64,000 nucleotides of DNA from Caenorhabditis remanei (taxonomy: Eukaryota; Nematoda; Chromadorea; Rhabditida; Rhabditidae). Numbering within the stretch: position 1 is the first letter of the stretch; each line of letters begins with the position of its first letter. Shown piece after piece: positions 48,501 to 61,260 of this stretch. Location of the stretch: assembly GCF_010183535.1 (NCBI RefSeq), contig NC_071331.1, positions 14,942,001-15,006,000 on the forward strand, in the 5' to 3' direction. The position numbers were made by a program, and so were the translations under genes. Under the pieces are notes generated by a model, which had not been told where the DNA came from, did no database searches, and saw nothing but the letters and a program-made list of their open reading frames with translations.

Positions 48501-51446
48501 TGTTTAATCTTCATTTAATCAAAAAACATATTTTCAGACAAATTCTGCAATTTAAAAAAAGGTGCAAAAACAAAAATGGGTTTGCTGAATTTATGACTCA
48601 ACATAGAACAAAAAGTCTTTATTTAGAAGTTTGTCGTTTTAATTTCAGAAAATTCGTTTGAATTTCCAGAAAATGAAATACTTTTGGTCTGAGAAGAGAG
48701 TTCAAAGCCGAAAATATTTTTCGAAGTTCTCGGTTCTTTGAAGAAAAAAAAATTAAAATTGAAAACAGCTGGGAGTTTATTTTTTGCATTCGAAATATTC
48801 TGGGAAACTAGTCTGTCTCAAGTTTTGTTTTGTGATATAATGTACTTTGAATTTATTTCTGGAACTCTATCTCTATCTTGTCTCAGTTTCTGTTTTCTGA
48901 ATCTACCGTAATCAAGAATTTCTGATCTGTCACTGTTAAATTTCGAAATAAGTTTATCAAATCTCTCAGCCGTTGCAGTAGTTTCATTCTATTGGTCATT
49001 TTGAGAAGCAACATTCAAAAAATTGTGGTTTTTAATCTCGATTTGATTCAAGTGTACGGAGTGCTCACTCAACCAAATAACAACATATTTTTGTGATGTG
49101 TCGAGCTTATTCCCCAACACTAAAATGTTCTTGATCACCTCTCCTCCTCTTCACAAAACAGAAGGCGTCCCTCTCTTTTCCGAATAGAGAATTCTTGTCC
49201 TTCTTCATTTCTCTAGATCCTATCAAACATCCAAATCTTTCCGAAATCTATCTCCGCCTTCTTCTCTACCATAATCCAGAAAACATTTCGAACCCGAACA
49301 AAAAGCTTCATTTCTATTTGTTCCCTTTCTCCAAGTTCATTTGGTTGTTCTCATTCGTCTCAGTTTATTTTTTGTATTCTTTTTCGTACTCTTTTCCTTC
49401 CTCTTTTCGATTTCCAACACAAATAACAATGTTCGAAAAGTGTATTATTCTTGTTAACAGGTGTGTTTTGATAACCTGTTTGCCAATGAGGGCACCAGAC
49501 TGTCCTTTTCCAAACTTTTGTTTTCCGGAACAGTATTTTTACGCGTCATGTGAATGACCGTCGGAGCATTTTCTTGTTGACGGGAACAAAGCGCAAAAAG
49601 TTAATTCAGTCATGTATTTATACGGTGTCCTATCTTTTATTAAGGCCTCTTTTTCGGATTTAGTTTTCTTTTTTCTCTCGTCATACGACCTTTAAAAGTA
49701 TAAGTTTGCACACAAATCAGTCTTCTTATAAAAGCTCAAAATCCTTGAGATTTTCATTTTCTTGTGATTCTGTCCTCCACGGAGAGATAGTAGGGGTTGT
49801 GCATAATCTGTTCAAATGTCTACTTGATAAAATGCTTCTATCATAATCTGGGATTACGAAAATAAATAAATGAAAAGCTTATAATCCAATAGGTTCAAAG
49901 TTTTTTTCATTACTCATATCAGGACACTTCGGAGTTTGTGAAATGAGGAGTTTTTCTAGTTTCCCCGACACAATCTGTTCTGACCATTTGAAAGTTACCT
50001 GAACTTCGAGATTTCCAGTCTCTTTTCAATCGAACTCATTCTAAAACTTCCCAGTCGAGAAAGTTAGTTCACAGTTCCTTTTAGAGTAAATATCTGAAAT
50101 CTGATGATTTTTTGTGTGATCTGATATCATTGTAGAGTACATCAACTTTGTATGTCATTGGTGTCTAGTTTGTTTTCATGTGCACAGTCAAACAGTCTTT
50201 ATAATAGAAGTTTCTGTGTTGCCTCTTCCTCTTTTTCTCTTTCCTTTATCGTTGTTCACCGAAACAACTTCTGAATTCGTTTATGAATCAGACAATTGAT
50301 AAATCACAGTCATCTCATTAAAACTACCGTAATCCCTCCTATCAGCTTTTTGTTTTTTAGAAGAGAAAACTTATTCTGCAAGAAGCCGTCTCCTCCTTTC
50401 TCTCCGCCCGCTATTATAAATTTAATGAATGATACGAGACTACAGTAGGATAGTTTGTTTATCAATGCATTCTCAATGACGTCAACTGTCTACTACTGTA
50501 ATCTGGAAACAATTCTCATTTCTCATTTCAAATCTCACCCTCCTGCATTGAAAATGTTAACCTCCCAACACACGGGACAAACACATGATAAGATAATGAA
50601 TCAGGAGTGAAAACAGGAACATGTTCTATGTACGAATCAGTCACTAAATGATGCATACTCTCTCATTCATCGTCAATTGTTCTGATTTGTGACAGACGAT
50701 TTGATATAACAGGTCGAGAAAATGATATCGGGGAGGGTACCAAAGTACACATACAGGTTCAAATTGTTACATTCCAATCGTATTGGTTAGTGTGATTCAG
50801 AGATAATAATTTCAGAATAATTTCGAAAAATTACGCTTTCATTTCTAATAACCGTCATGAAGAATTCGGCAAAGTGAATAACCATTCAGTTGACCCCATA
50901 TGCTCTATGATTATCTTATCCCCATTCCGCATTGTTTCTCAATATCCTTGATTGATCAAAAATGATTCTAGCCTCCTTTTCCGCTTTCTTCACTGATTGT
51001 GTGTAGTTTCGTAATTAGATGACGTGGCAAGATCAGAGACTTCGTTCTCTTTTCTGCAATCAACTGTTCAATGGGCCTCGTAGTACTGTTGATCCGCAGA
51101 CTGATATCTCAAATTGTCATATTTCTCTCCCAAATATTTGGTTCCCATGCTTGTGACGTCTCCGCTCATTTTCTCTTAATAATCCCGCCCACCCATCTCA
51201 TCAGCCCCGCCCCTTCGGTCCCTGTCTATTCCCACCCGCAGCATTGTTCAAATGGCAACAACGTGTACAAACTTGCATAATAATACTCAATTTTCTCTTT
51301 TTTCTTCATCCATTCTCGACCATCGAAACCACACAAGTTGTGGTGATAAGTGCTGATTTCAACTCTATCATCTCTCACTTTTCTCCTCATTTTCTCTTCT
51401 CTTCCTCGCCGAATCATTCAGAGATCGGCGTTCTCGAAACCTTCTG

Positions 51447-51454
51447 ATGACGTC
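51447..51454. promoter_or_regulatory. CRE palindrome upstream of nhr-43
   Basis: TGACGTCA, 82 bases before the proposed nhr-43 start codon. A perfect CREB/ATF-type site at a promoter-proximal position. Its use is inferred. Confidence 0.35.
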
Positions 51455-51535
51455 ATTGTTCCTTACAAGCCAAAGATTACAGTACTCTTGTATCCCGTTG
51501 ATATCTGAATTGGTGCACCGCCCGTCTTGTGTGTA

Positions 51536-54474
51536 ATGATCAGCGGCCCGTTTCTTCACTTTGATCCGACTGTTACGCTCCAGACCGTCATGATGTGAGT
51601 TATCCAATTAGAGCAATTGATATTTCATATATTGCTTCTTGATCATTGTTTTGTGATTGTTTACCAACAACTGAAATACATTTAATTTAAAAAAAAATCA
51701 TTATCAGTTCTGCAAAAAACTTGCACAACTTTTCAAAGAAATATTTTTGTGATTCATGAGCACGACTATCGTGCAAATAACTTTTCACCGAAATGTTTAT
51801 CTTAGCAATCATTGAAACGAGTAGCTTTTAAATCTGGAACAAAAATTTTCCTAACGAAAGATCAAGACCGTTTTCGGAAGTCTCGATTGTCGCAATTAAA
51901 ATCTCTAAAATCTTTCCAGGGGACACCCGAATTCTCCATTGTCTATTCCGTGTACATCGACGAGTCCAAATGTTCTCTCCGCTTCGGATATTCGTTGCCG
52001 AGTTTGCGATAGACGGTACGATGGATCCCAGCATTTCGGAATAGATGTGAGTTTTCGGAGGGAGAATGATGAGGAAAACAAGAAGAGGACAAAACGATCT
52101 AGACACCAGAAAAGTGGTGTTGATGTATAGATATCCATCTAAGAAGACGCCGTTTCTCTTAGATAGAAACTTTTCGTTTCTGAATCTCGTCCAGATTGAT
52201 TAGCACACAAAGAAACAAAGTTTCACAACAAAACAAGGGAATTCAAAAGATATTGGAAGTAATTTGATATTAAGCTGAGAAGTTGAAGGGAAACTATAAT
52301 TGTGATATGAAGCACCTGTTACATTATTTGGAATCTTGATTACTACAGTATCCCTTCACTTTCCTTTATTTAGTTATCACACATCACAACTCACGAGACA
52401 AAAGTTGAAACTAGATTTCATATATTTTCTAAAAAAAATGTATTCATTTGTTCCGCTAGAGACTTTGAGCCGTATCGAGATCTACCTGGAACCGGTTTCT
52501 AGTTTTGCAAAAGTGAATTCTGTAGCCGATAGATTCTCGTTCACTTTTTGTTCATCTGATAACAAGTAAACAAAACAATAATTTCAGATCTGTCGAGCAT
52601 GCGCTGCATTCTTCCGACGAAGTGTTGCAGTCAAAAAGACGTTTGTTTGTAGAAGAGGATACAACACTTGCGCATTAAACAGTGAGTATCTACAGTAATA
52701 TTGTGACATAGATCAGTTACAAATCATAAATTTTTAGCAGTTTCCCGAAAAACGACATGTCAAAAATGCAGATGGATGAGATGTCTTCAAGTTGGTCTTC
52801 AAGTTGATCGTGAGTTTTATATTCTACCTTTTCCTTCTTCCTCTTCTTCATTTTATTTTGAATATTCATTGTTTAAATATGGCATCTAACATCACTGATT
52901 CTACGACCCCTTCTCTTTCTTTCTATTTGATCTAAATTCATTCGTAAACTGGAAGTTTGTCATCGGTCTGTTAACATTAACGATTCATTAATGCGCGGCG
53001 GCGCACTAGAAACAATCCAGCACGGAATGAGTTCATTAAAACAACTGAATATCTGACCTGACTAGGAGACAGTCGTATCACTTAGAGAAAGGGGGGATGT
53101 ATGGTGCAGCAATATCATTCTGGTCTTTCCGAAGAACAAACGCGCGTCGTGTTGAACGAATATGTTCATGGTGGCATCAGTGAAACAGAGGCAGACAAAT
53201 TTGATTTTTGGTCACAGTTTATGCCACTGTTTAGGGAAATAGTAATAGAATGGAGGTCATGAGAATAGCATGTGAAATAATTCATTGAAACAGATTTCAG
53301 TCGTTGCTGGCCATCGATCACCTGACCATGTGAAGCCACAATCAAGAGATGAGGAAGATTTGAAGAATATTGCATTGATGGATTCAATTAAAAGAGAAGG
53401 AGAAGAATCAGATACTGGATCAGAAGGGAAGTCACCTCAACCAGTGCATACTCCTCCACTTGTTGAAAATCTTACTATCAATCCATCAATTCATGTGGTT
53501 CGTCCAATTCCAACAATCGGAAATCCGAACCTCGTGACAACAAGAGCTACTCTTATCAATAAAGTACTAATCAATTACAAGTGAGACATTGAAAAAACGA
53601 AACATAAATTATTTACAATTCTAATTTTCAGTGAATTTACAAAGAATCGTCTGGAAGTGGAACTTTCTCTTCCTCACGTTCAACAAGATTCAAAAATCTT
53701 CGGCCCCACTGGAATTCCAATTGTGAAAGCGTCACGAGAAACAGTTTTTGAAATTTATCAAAAACAAGTCGAACTTCTTCATATATTTTTGAAAAACACA
53801 TTTGATGAATATGCATTGTGTGATGAACAAGAACAGAAAAGAATTTGTGCTCTATTCTACCCGGTTCTCTGGGAAATTGAGTCGTGCTATTGGACATATC
53901 GAAACATGCCAGTCAACGCAGACTGTGAACATTTACTGATGTGCACTCAGACAACTTATATTGATGTTAGAGATGTTGAATATTGGTTGGGAAATGTTGA
54001 AGGACAGAACAAAGAAGAATTCGAGACTATTAAAATGTAAATTAACTCAAAAAAACCAGGAATTTATTCTCATATTTATTCATTTTTAGGCGTCTGAAAC
54101 ACCTTCTTCAAACAGCAAGAACTTCAATTCTCGAGAGAATGCATAAAATTATAATAAAAGAATTCGAGGTCATCACTCTTTTGGCTCTCAATATTTGGGC
54201 TCCACGTAATCACAGTTCGAGTGAATCGAAAGATTGTGCTGAACAAGTTCGTACTTCTCTCTTCAATGATCTTCATTATTTGTATCATGATGGATTGAAA
54301 ATTGACAATTATGCTGGCAGAATTGGAGAGGTTATGTGCTTATACACAGACGTCCAGGTAATAATTGAAAATTGAGTTCAAAAACTTTAATTCAACTTTC
54401 AGAATGCCGATTTGTCGTCTACTATTAAGAACATCTTCTTTGCTGATCTCACCGAGTACATCTACTCGAAATAA
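51536..54474 (+). CDS. nhr-43: Nuclear hormone receptor NHR-43
   Basis: Exons 51536-51594, 51920-52046, 52588-52681, 52738 (or 52741)-52809, 53301-53580, 53632-54036, 54090-54357 and 54403-54474 give 457 or 458 residues. The DNA-binding domain spans exons 2-4: first zinc finger CRVCDRRYDGSQHFGIDICRAC with the P-box CRACAAFFRR, second finger CRRGYNTC...TCQKCRWMRCLQVGL. A Ser/Glu-rich hinge follows and then a ligand-binding domain (about 225-457) with ALCDEQEQKRIC- and LALNIWAP-type helices. This is a supplementary nematode nuclear receptor of the HNF4-derived expansion, a nuclear transcription factor. Exon 4 has a tandem TAGCAG acceptor giving a one-codon alternative. The symbol relies on its place beside let-653/trpa-1 (C29E6.5 in memory). 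AATAAA at 54788-54793. Confidence 0.9.
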
Positions 54475-57400
54475 TTAATTTTCTATGGTTTTCTCTCTCC
54501 AAATCCTCATTTTTTGCCGCTTTTTCTTGTATACTCTCAAATGATCATTACTTGAAATCTCTTTCTCGCTTTCATTTCTATTTTTCAGAAATTCTTTCCA
54601 AAATGCTCCCATCTCATGTTTTTATCTGCCTAAATTGACTTTCTCAATCAATAAGTTGCCATAATTGATCTACAAAAACTAGATATTTTTCTGTGATTTC
54701 TTCGCATCAAATCAATAGATCCATGCCAATTATAACGGATCTTTCTTCTTCGTTCTTCTTTATCTTTGTATTCTTTTCGTACCTCATAATAAACAATTCG
54801 GTTGAAATTGATGTCTACAACAGACCTCGTTGATCATGATGGTCTTTAATGTAATACAAGTTGATATATGACGTCTTTCGATCAGGAACATTTTGCATCA
54901 CTAGCCATTTTCAGCAAAACAAGGAATAATTGTACGGGAGAATAGCGATCATCGATTTAGTCAGTTCATTTTGAGTGAAGGAACTGAAATAAATGTAGAA
55001 CAAAAAACAGTTAAACTGATTAGATATTATATCAAATTGAGAATATTCACGGTTAGAACAAGTGAGGTTCTTGTTCTGTGAGAAGTCAACTGTCCATGTT
55101 TTCTCAATTCTCAGATAAATTAAAATGATTATCTCACTTCAAAGAAGACTTCAATTGAACAGTTAGAGAGTTGCAAATGATATAACGTTTTGGAAAATTC
55201 AGAAAAAGATTGAAGTGTTTTTTTCGAGTTCTCGAAATTAAATTGATATCCCTATTACCGTTCCAATTAGTTGTGGCTTATGAGTGTCACAAACTCCAGT
55301 TCCCGGATCAACATGTACACTTTGTTTGCGTGTCCTGGATACTTTTATCTGATCTGAATAGAAAGTGCCCTACCCTGAAAATGTAATGTTTGTATATTCC
55401 AACTATACTCCTTTATATTTCAGAAAGAATAGTTTTAGAAGCGTAAGAAATAGTTTGGAAACAAGTTCTAGAACTCTCTTTTAGAAACAAGTCAAACAAT
55501 AATAATTATACCAAGGATGGATTTCTGAAGATTACAAATACATTTTTCCACGTTTTCTACCAGTCTCAACCATTTTGATTTATTTATTTATTTATTTATT
55601 TTGAATACGCACGCAAGGTACGTGAAAATTAAGAGTTGAGAGTTCAATATGTCCGTGTCCGTTATCCTTAAAAACGTGAACTTCCTTCATTTACTGTATT
55701 TTCTTTTCTTGTTTCTTGCTTTAAAAGAAGCAAGAAACAAGAATTTACTAGCTTGTATTTTCAGTTTTCAGTTTTTTCTCAAAATTCACCGTTTTCAGTT
55801 TACTCAAAATACAAAATTATTTCCGAAAATGATTCGCTCGGACTTTTTTGCCTCCCCGAAATCTTCTTTTCGGATCTTTCGACGGAGGAATGTCGTGGAT
55901 CGTAACATGTAGTTCCGAATAGGCAATTTTTCGTTCTGAAGATTTTTATCTATCCTGTGGAACAATTTTTGCAGCTGATGTTTCTCTTTTCTAAAGCTTC
56001 ATGTTGGGGAGTTAAAGGCAATGGAAATTAAGAGATGCATGTATTCACACCGTGTATTTACCAAGTTAAGATGAAGTGGCATTCCCACAGTAATCAGGAT
56101 TAACAGTTAATTGTTCACAATCTTCTCAGGTTCAGTGGGCAATGAATATCTGACCTATAATATTCAATTTTCAAAGTTTTAATTTAACCAGATTTGAAAG
56201 TTTTAGAGAACTGGGACTCCCCGATTGCAGCACAGGCTTCCAAACTGAAAAGCGAGGTTTTACGAATCTCGGATCGATGAATGATATCGATTTGACGTAC
56301 TTGAACTGGGTGCTCACAATAGCTGAAAGTTAGGAAATACATCTTCTGAACAAAAAGTTTCCCGAATCCGAAAAATCAAGAACAGGATTCTCTCAAAAAT
56401 TTCAGATAATATATTGACTTCATGTCCAACAAAAGAACTCATAATCCTGTTTTTGTAATTCTTGTTCCGGATCGGAATATGTAGTCGTTGTTTGGGAACA
56501 TTTCGTTTCGGCCAGAGATAGTTATCTTCTCAAAGCGTCTTATTTTCTTCAAAGAGCTATCTAATCTTCTATCTCAAATGATCGTTTCGTTTGCGTGAAA
56601 TTCGGCAAAATGTGAAACATGTGTATCCGGGAGAAACCAAACAATTAGTTGCTGAAAAATAAAAAATTAAATAAAAAATTAAAGCATAATATTGAATCGA
56701 CAACGGAGAGGAAAAGATATTTTATACAAATTGGGTAAAATGTTTAGAATTTGCCACTAGAAGTAGACTAAGGGAGACGATATTGTCGATATTCAAAATA
56801 CTTCCAGAAGTCAACGATTGCTCATCCAACATTTTCCAACAAAAACGACCTATTTCACAGATTTGTTTATTCAGAACACCGAACCTTCTACTGTTGTCCC
56901 CTCTCCATTACTAATCGAATACTCTATGTTAGATTCTCGATCGAATTTCAGTGTTTTCCAATTAGAATAAGCCATGGACAACTCTGAAACTTCAGTTACT
57001 TGGTTCATTGTTGAAATCTTCACTAACGTATGGATCATTAGGTTATGTATCGAAGTTCAATTGTTGATCCTCCTTCGTAGTTTTCGGAAATTCCCGAAAC
57101 GGGCGGATGATACCATCTCCAGGAATCTTTGAAGATACTTCTCTTCTACGGAAAACTTTGGAAGAAGACAATCTTGAATTCGGATCTTGAAAGATCTCAT
57201 TAGGAGTTCAAAAGTTCAAGATGCAACATTTCAAATAAAGAAAAAGTGACAGAAGTAACACAATTTATTGTCTTTCTGTATTTTCGAGAGAGGGATTTAG
57301 GATTATTCCTTAAATTTTCATTTGAATGACTGAAAGGAAGACAATTCTCGATGCAAACTAAACAAATTGTTTCAACTTTTGGTTTTCTTATCAAGTTTCT

Positions 57401-58365
57401 CAATTCTTAAACCCACACAGGAAGGAAATTTTCATTATCATTCTGATTTTTGTTGCGTAGTTTCAAACGGTTTCTCAAGTGGTTTTTTAGATTTAATGAG
57501 AGAAAAGATCAAGAGATTATCAAAAGAACCTTTTGATTGTTGCCAAATTAAAATTCTGCCCATAAATCTCCATTATCATTTGGTTTTATCAGGTACAAAG
57601 TCACAATTTTAAACAAAAAATCCCAACTTTTCATTCAATCACATCACTCTACATTTTTCAGATAAAAGAACGGGAGGGAAAGCGAAAAAAAATCAATCCG
57701 TACAAACATTGTTATCAATGTAGAGAATTGTATTTTGTGGTGCATTTATTGTGCTTTTGAACTTTTTAATTTTTTGGTTTTTTATTTTATTTGAAAGGTG
57801 CCTCTTGAAAATCAAATCTGGAGCAATTTAAACAATTTCTAATATCGTCGATTTCAGAACTTCAGAAAAATGTGCTCGTACCTTTCATTTGAAAAGAACA
57901 CAAAATATTATTCATGGATTTGTTATTTACTTTTCAAAACATGATAAAAAAATTGGAAATGAATAATTTAAAAGTTGTCTTTGCAACTAGGAAACGGGAA
58001 CCAAAAAACCAGGAAACATGAGTTTCTGATAAGACCCAATCTCTTTAGAAACTGATATTTTCTTGAATCAAAACGTCATTTTATTACAATTTCTGATTCC
58101 TGATTATTCATTCTTTGAAAATTTCAAGATTCACCGGTGACTAATTGTTTACAAATAGCACTGTTTCAGGAAAGAATATTAAAGTGAAATAACTGTTGTT
58201 ATCTGAAATTCATACCTTTCTATAATCACATTCATTATCTCTGTCTACATGACTTTTCCATTCGAATGAACTGGTGAGAAAACATAGCAGGTGCACGACG
58301 TTGTTTTTATTCTGACTCATTTTCGAGTTATTTCAAAAATAACATGTATGCGAAAAATCACGAGA
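54475..58365. other. Intergenic region with one copy of a duplicated segment
   Basis: 3.9 kb without a supported gene. nhr-43 poly(A) signal at 54788-54793, a (TTTA)n run at 55577-55599, and the repeat copy at 56785-57247. The frames at 55649-55912 and 57367-57612 have no splice partners. Confidence 0.45.
56785..57247. repeat. Duplicated segment B, copy 1
   Basis: Direct repeat of 61261-61717. The last ~175 bases (from TTTTCGGAAA) differ at only a few positions; the first half is more diverged with small indels. Carries a minus-strand 47-codon frame (57057-57200, MRSFKIRIQDCLLPKFSVEE...). Nature unknown: dispersed repeat or duplicated exon. Confidence 0.8.
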
Positions 58366-60020
58366 ATGTCCGCAATTCTGGCTTCTCTTTTTTCAGTTCT
58401 AGTTCAATTATTATTCTGCATGAAATGCCTGCCAAGGTATTAACACATTAAGATTCTATTTTTGATATATTTAAAGTTTTTAGTTTAATCCTTACTTTGG
58501 TTCATGGATTATTGAAAATCTTCGAATAATTTCAAGAATTTCATTCAAGAGTCAAGTTTTCTGAAATCGATAACTGGATTCATTGTCAGAGAAAACTATT
58601 CGAAACTTAACCGAGATTTGGATTTATATCAAGAAATAATCGGAAATTTACTTCTAAGTTCGATTGGAAACATTTTGATAATCTTTTTGATTCTTTTTTT
58701 TGTTAGACTTTTGAACTCTTTGAAGAAAATATTAAATCTTCTTTATTAAAAATTGAAAATATTGTTCCAATCTAATATTAAATTATTTTTAATTCCCTTA
58801 ATTTATGTCTAAATGCATTTCAAATTGATAATTTGAAGTTCTCTGAAATCACTTTTAGCTAGATTCAACAGTAAAGGGTCCTCACTTTGACGGGTATATT
58901 TTTTCTCGTTGAGTGTTTTCATCGGCTCTATTTTTGAAAACACCATGAAATAATAATAATGTTTACTCTCCGTGCTCTCTATTTTTTGCAGTTATTTTTG
59001 AGATGAAAACTCAAAATCTGTAGTTAATTTGTGTTCTCGTAGTTGGATTCCTATCAGTATACACTGCCAAACCCTCCCACAGTTATCAGTTTCTCTTTTA
59101 CCTCATTCACTTTTATTATAGGTAAAAGAGGTCAGAGAACTGTGGTTAGAAGAGTCTGTGAGGTCAAATACCTTATTTCCTTGACCAACCCATACGAGTG
59201 TCTCCACCAGTCCGTACCCTTCTTTTCTCTTATTTTTTTTTCAAATTGTTGTTTGTCCATCACAAACAAATACATTTTCATTTTCGTTTACATAAGCGAA
59301 CCACTGTCCACTCTCCCTCTATCTCTTTCACTCACTTTCCCACTGTTCACTCTTCAATTCATATTGATTTGCAGCTGAAAAATCAAGCAAAAATTGATCT
59401 GGAACTGTTGGAATTCGGGCGAATAGCGATGGAAGTGTTCGTAGAATGGGCACCAAATGTTGTACTTCTTGTTGGTGTAAGTTCTTTTAAATGAGCGTTC
59501 ATCTGGAAGATTAAATTCAGGGAATGTCGATCGTATGCATAGTAATTCATATTATTCAATCAACAATTCGACCTCCAAAGTGCTGTAATAACTCTTCAGG
59601 TGAGCTTTTTTGTGGTTCAATTGGGTATCATCAAGTGATGCCATATGGTGATAAAAACAGTTATCAATCAAACTATCGAAAATTTTGATAATTTTAATAA
59701 GATCAGCAGCGAAAATTGATGTTGAAAATAAAAATACTTACCCAAAATTAGGAAAAATATGTATGCCTCGCAGTATAACTGTCGAAACGAACTTTATAAT
59801 AAATAATTTTGAATTCAGTTAATACGATTTGGATGATGATATTTAATAAAAGTGAAATTATAGAAAACAGCTAATGTTTACATTTATATTTTCAGGAACA
59901 CTGATAATTGGTCTTCCACAAGTTCATCCTCATAATTCGTTTCGATATGTTCGATTGGAGAGTCAAAATATTGAAACTGACTCATGGCATAAGACTGCTT
60001 TCCCTGTTTATGACGTGTAA
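58366..60020 (+). CDS. Small single-pass membrane protein, unknown
   Basis: Exons 58366-58436, 59043-59088, 59122-59157, 59375-59476, 59521-59599 and 59896-60020 join with matching phases to 152 residues. It starts with a signal-peptide-like MSAILASLFSVLVQLLFCMKC, has a short lumenal part with two cysteines and a charged helix (VKEVRELWLEES LKNQAKIDLELLEF), one membrane helix (APNVVLLVGGMSIVCIVIHII), then a tail containing CCNNSSG, a juxtamembrane cysteine pair, and ending FPVYDV. I do not recognise the family. Exons 4-6 are well supported; exons 2 and 3 are short, and the intron between them (33 bases, GTTTCT donor) is the weakest part. AATAAA at 60094-60099. Antisense frame 59884-60249 is a shadow. 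Confidence 0.55.
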
Positions 60021-60293
60021 TATTGATCATTTTTATAAAAAAAATAATTATTGAATTGTGACTGAAATTTACAGAAAAATGTACAAAAGGAATAATAAAA
60101 ATCGTTGCACAGCGAGCTTCTGAAAAGATGAATCCAGTTACTGTATTGGAACTAATCTTCTGAAAGGTGGAAAAAATAGATACTATGATTTCTGGTAAGA
60201 AAATTAATGAGGAGGAAGACCTGAAAATTGTTTCAAGCGGTTTTCCCATGATATTCGCTTCAACTTTATGTGAGGACGTCTGGGCGTTATGTT

Positions 60294-60939
60294 ATAAACT
60301 CCAGACTTTTCACGGATCGGGCCCACGGCATGTTTCCGAACATTAATTTTTTATTTTTTATTTTTTTCGAAAAAGCATAGTTTTTCACTAAAAATTCAAA
60401 ATTCAATCAAAAGGTGAATATGTATGATAATTTAAGCACTTTCACTTTAAATCAGACTTGTCACGGGCCGGGCCGGGCCGGGCCGGGCCGGGCCGGGCCG
60501 AAGTCAGGAAAAATTTTGGCCCGGCCCGGCCCGGCCCGGCCCGGCGGGCCAAACTCAGGAAAAATCTCGGCCCGGCCCGGCCCGGCCCGGCCCGGCCCGG
60601 CCAGGCTCTTTTGAAACATGTTGAGTTTTTGATTTTTTTTTGGAAATTTTAGGAAAAATGTGAATATGTATGATAATTAAGGCATTTTTACTCTATTTTT
60701 TCGAAAAATTTCAAATAAAATTTGGTAAAAACGGGTTCCCATTTTTTGAAATCAGGAAAAATTTTGGCCCGGCCCGGCGGGCCAAACTCAAGAAAAATCT
60801 CGGCCCGGCCCGGCCCGGCCCGGGCCGGCCCGATTTTTGACAAGTCTGCTTTAAATTTTTGAAAATGTTCAGAAAATTTTGTTAAAAATGTGTACCCATT
60901 TTTAAATCCGGGCCTGTTTTTGACAAGTCTGATAAATTC
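60294..60939. mobile_element. Older hAT-like GGCCC element, split by a younger copy (with target duplications)
   Basis: Outer element 60302-60931 starts CAGACTTTTCACGGATCGGGCCC and ends CGGGCCTGTTTTTGACAAGTCTG (inverted). Flanks ATAAACTC (60294-60301) and ATAAATTC (60932-60939) match at 7 of 8 positions, an aged target duplication. Its internal sequence GAATATGTATGATAATTTAAG (60417-60437) also occurs inside the younger copy, which confirms one family. The younger copy interrupts it at 60453-60848. Confidence 0.85.
60445..60856. mobile_element. Younger nested copy of the GGCCC hAT-like element (with 8-bp target duplication)
   Basis: Element 60453-60848 (396 bases): CAGACTTGTCACGGGCCGGG at the left, GGCCCGATTTTTGACAAGTCTG at the right, flanked by exact 8-bp CTTTAAAT (60445-60452 and 60849-60856). 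The interior carries long (GGGCC)n / (GGCCC)n arrays at about 60465-60603 and 60766-60833 and AT-rich spacers. The apparent frame at 60414-60614 (RAGPGRAGP repeats) is a product of this simple sequence, not a gene. Confidence 0.9.
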
Positions 60940-61129
60940 TATTACAGGTGTCGTTAAAATACTGGCTTTAGTAACTATTAACTAGCGTTCTTGAATAAGA
61001 AGCCCACTCACCATGCGACTTCTATTATATTCACAGATTGACCAAATTGGTAATGAATTTTAAAAGTTTCAAATTGGTAATGAGAAGTAACAGTGATCAT
61101 CTGACTATGAAATCAATACGGAGAAAATT

Positions 61130-61260
61130 AGGTATAAGAGTAACCAACAGTTGAAGTCCCTCTTGAAGCTCTTCTCAGCTCAATCAATCGCAATCTTTCA
61201 ACCGGCTCTACTGTCCTTCTCCATTCATATTCCCCTTTCATGTCAAGATGCCGTTTGAGT
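61130..61260. repeat. Repeat A, first copy
   Basis: About 130 bases (AGGTATAAGAGTAACCAACA... to ATGCCGTTTGAGT) that recur at 61730-61860 with roughly 85% identity, directly flanking segment B. Confidence 0.75.

Larger units (their letters stand above)
45077..51535. other. Large gene-poor interval
   Basis: About 6.5 kb with no gene I can support. It contains a palindromic element (45304-45507), a weak candidate coding fragment on the minus strand near 46486-46970, and AT-rich DNA after that. Small frames at 48044-48349 and 49195-49557 lack partners and codon signal. The last kilobase (50500-51535) probably holds nhr-43 promoter elements, including CRE palindromes at 50477-50484 and 51447-51454. 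Confidence 0.45.

Noticed and set aside
48044..48507. 101- and 69-codon frames on the plus strand
   Set aside because: No recognisable protein, no phase-matched introns, and no upstream acceptor near a start codon.
59884..60249. 121-codon minus-strand frame
   Set aside because: Antisense to the last exon of the small membrane protein, whose frame is supported by three phase-matched junctions.
60414..60652. Open frames encoding RAGPGRAGP-type repeats
   Set aside because: They are translations of (GGGCC)n simple sequence within a transposon; frames start and stop inside the element.
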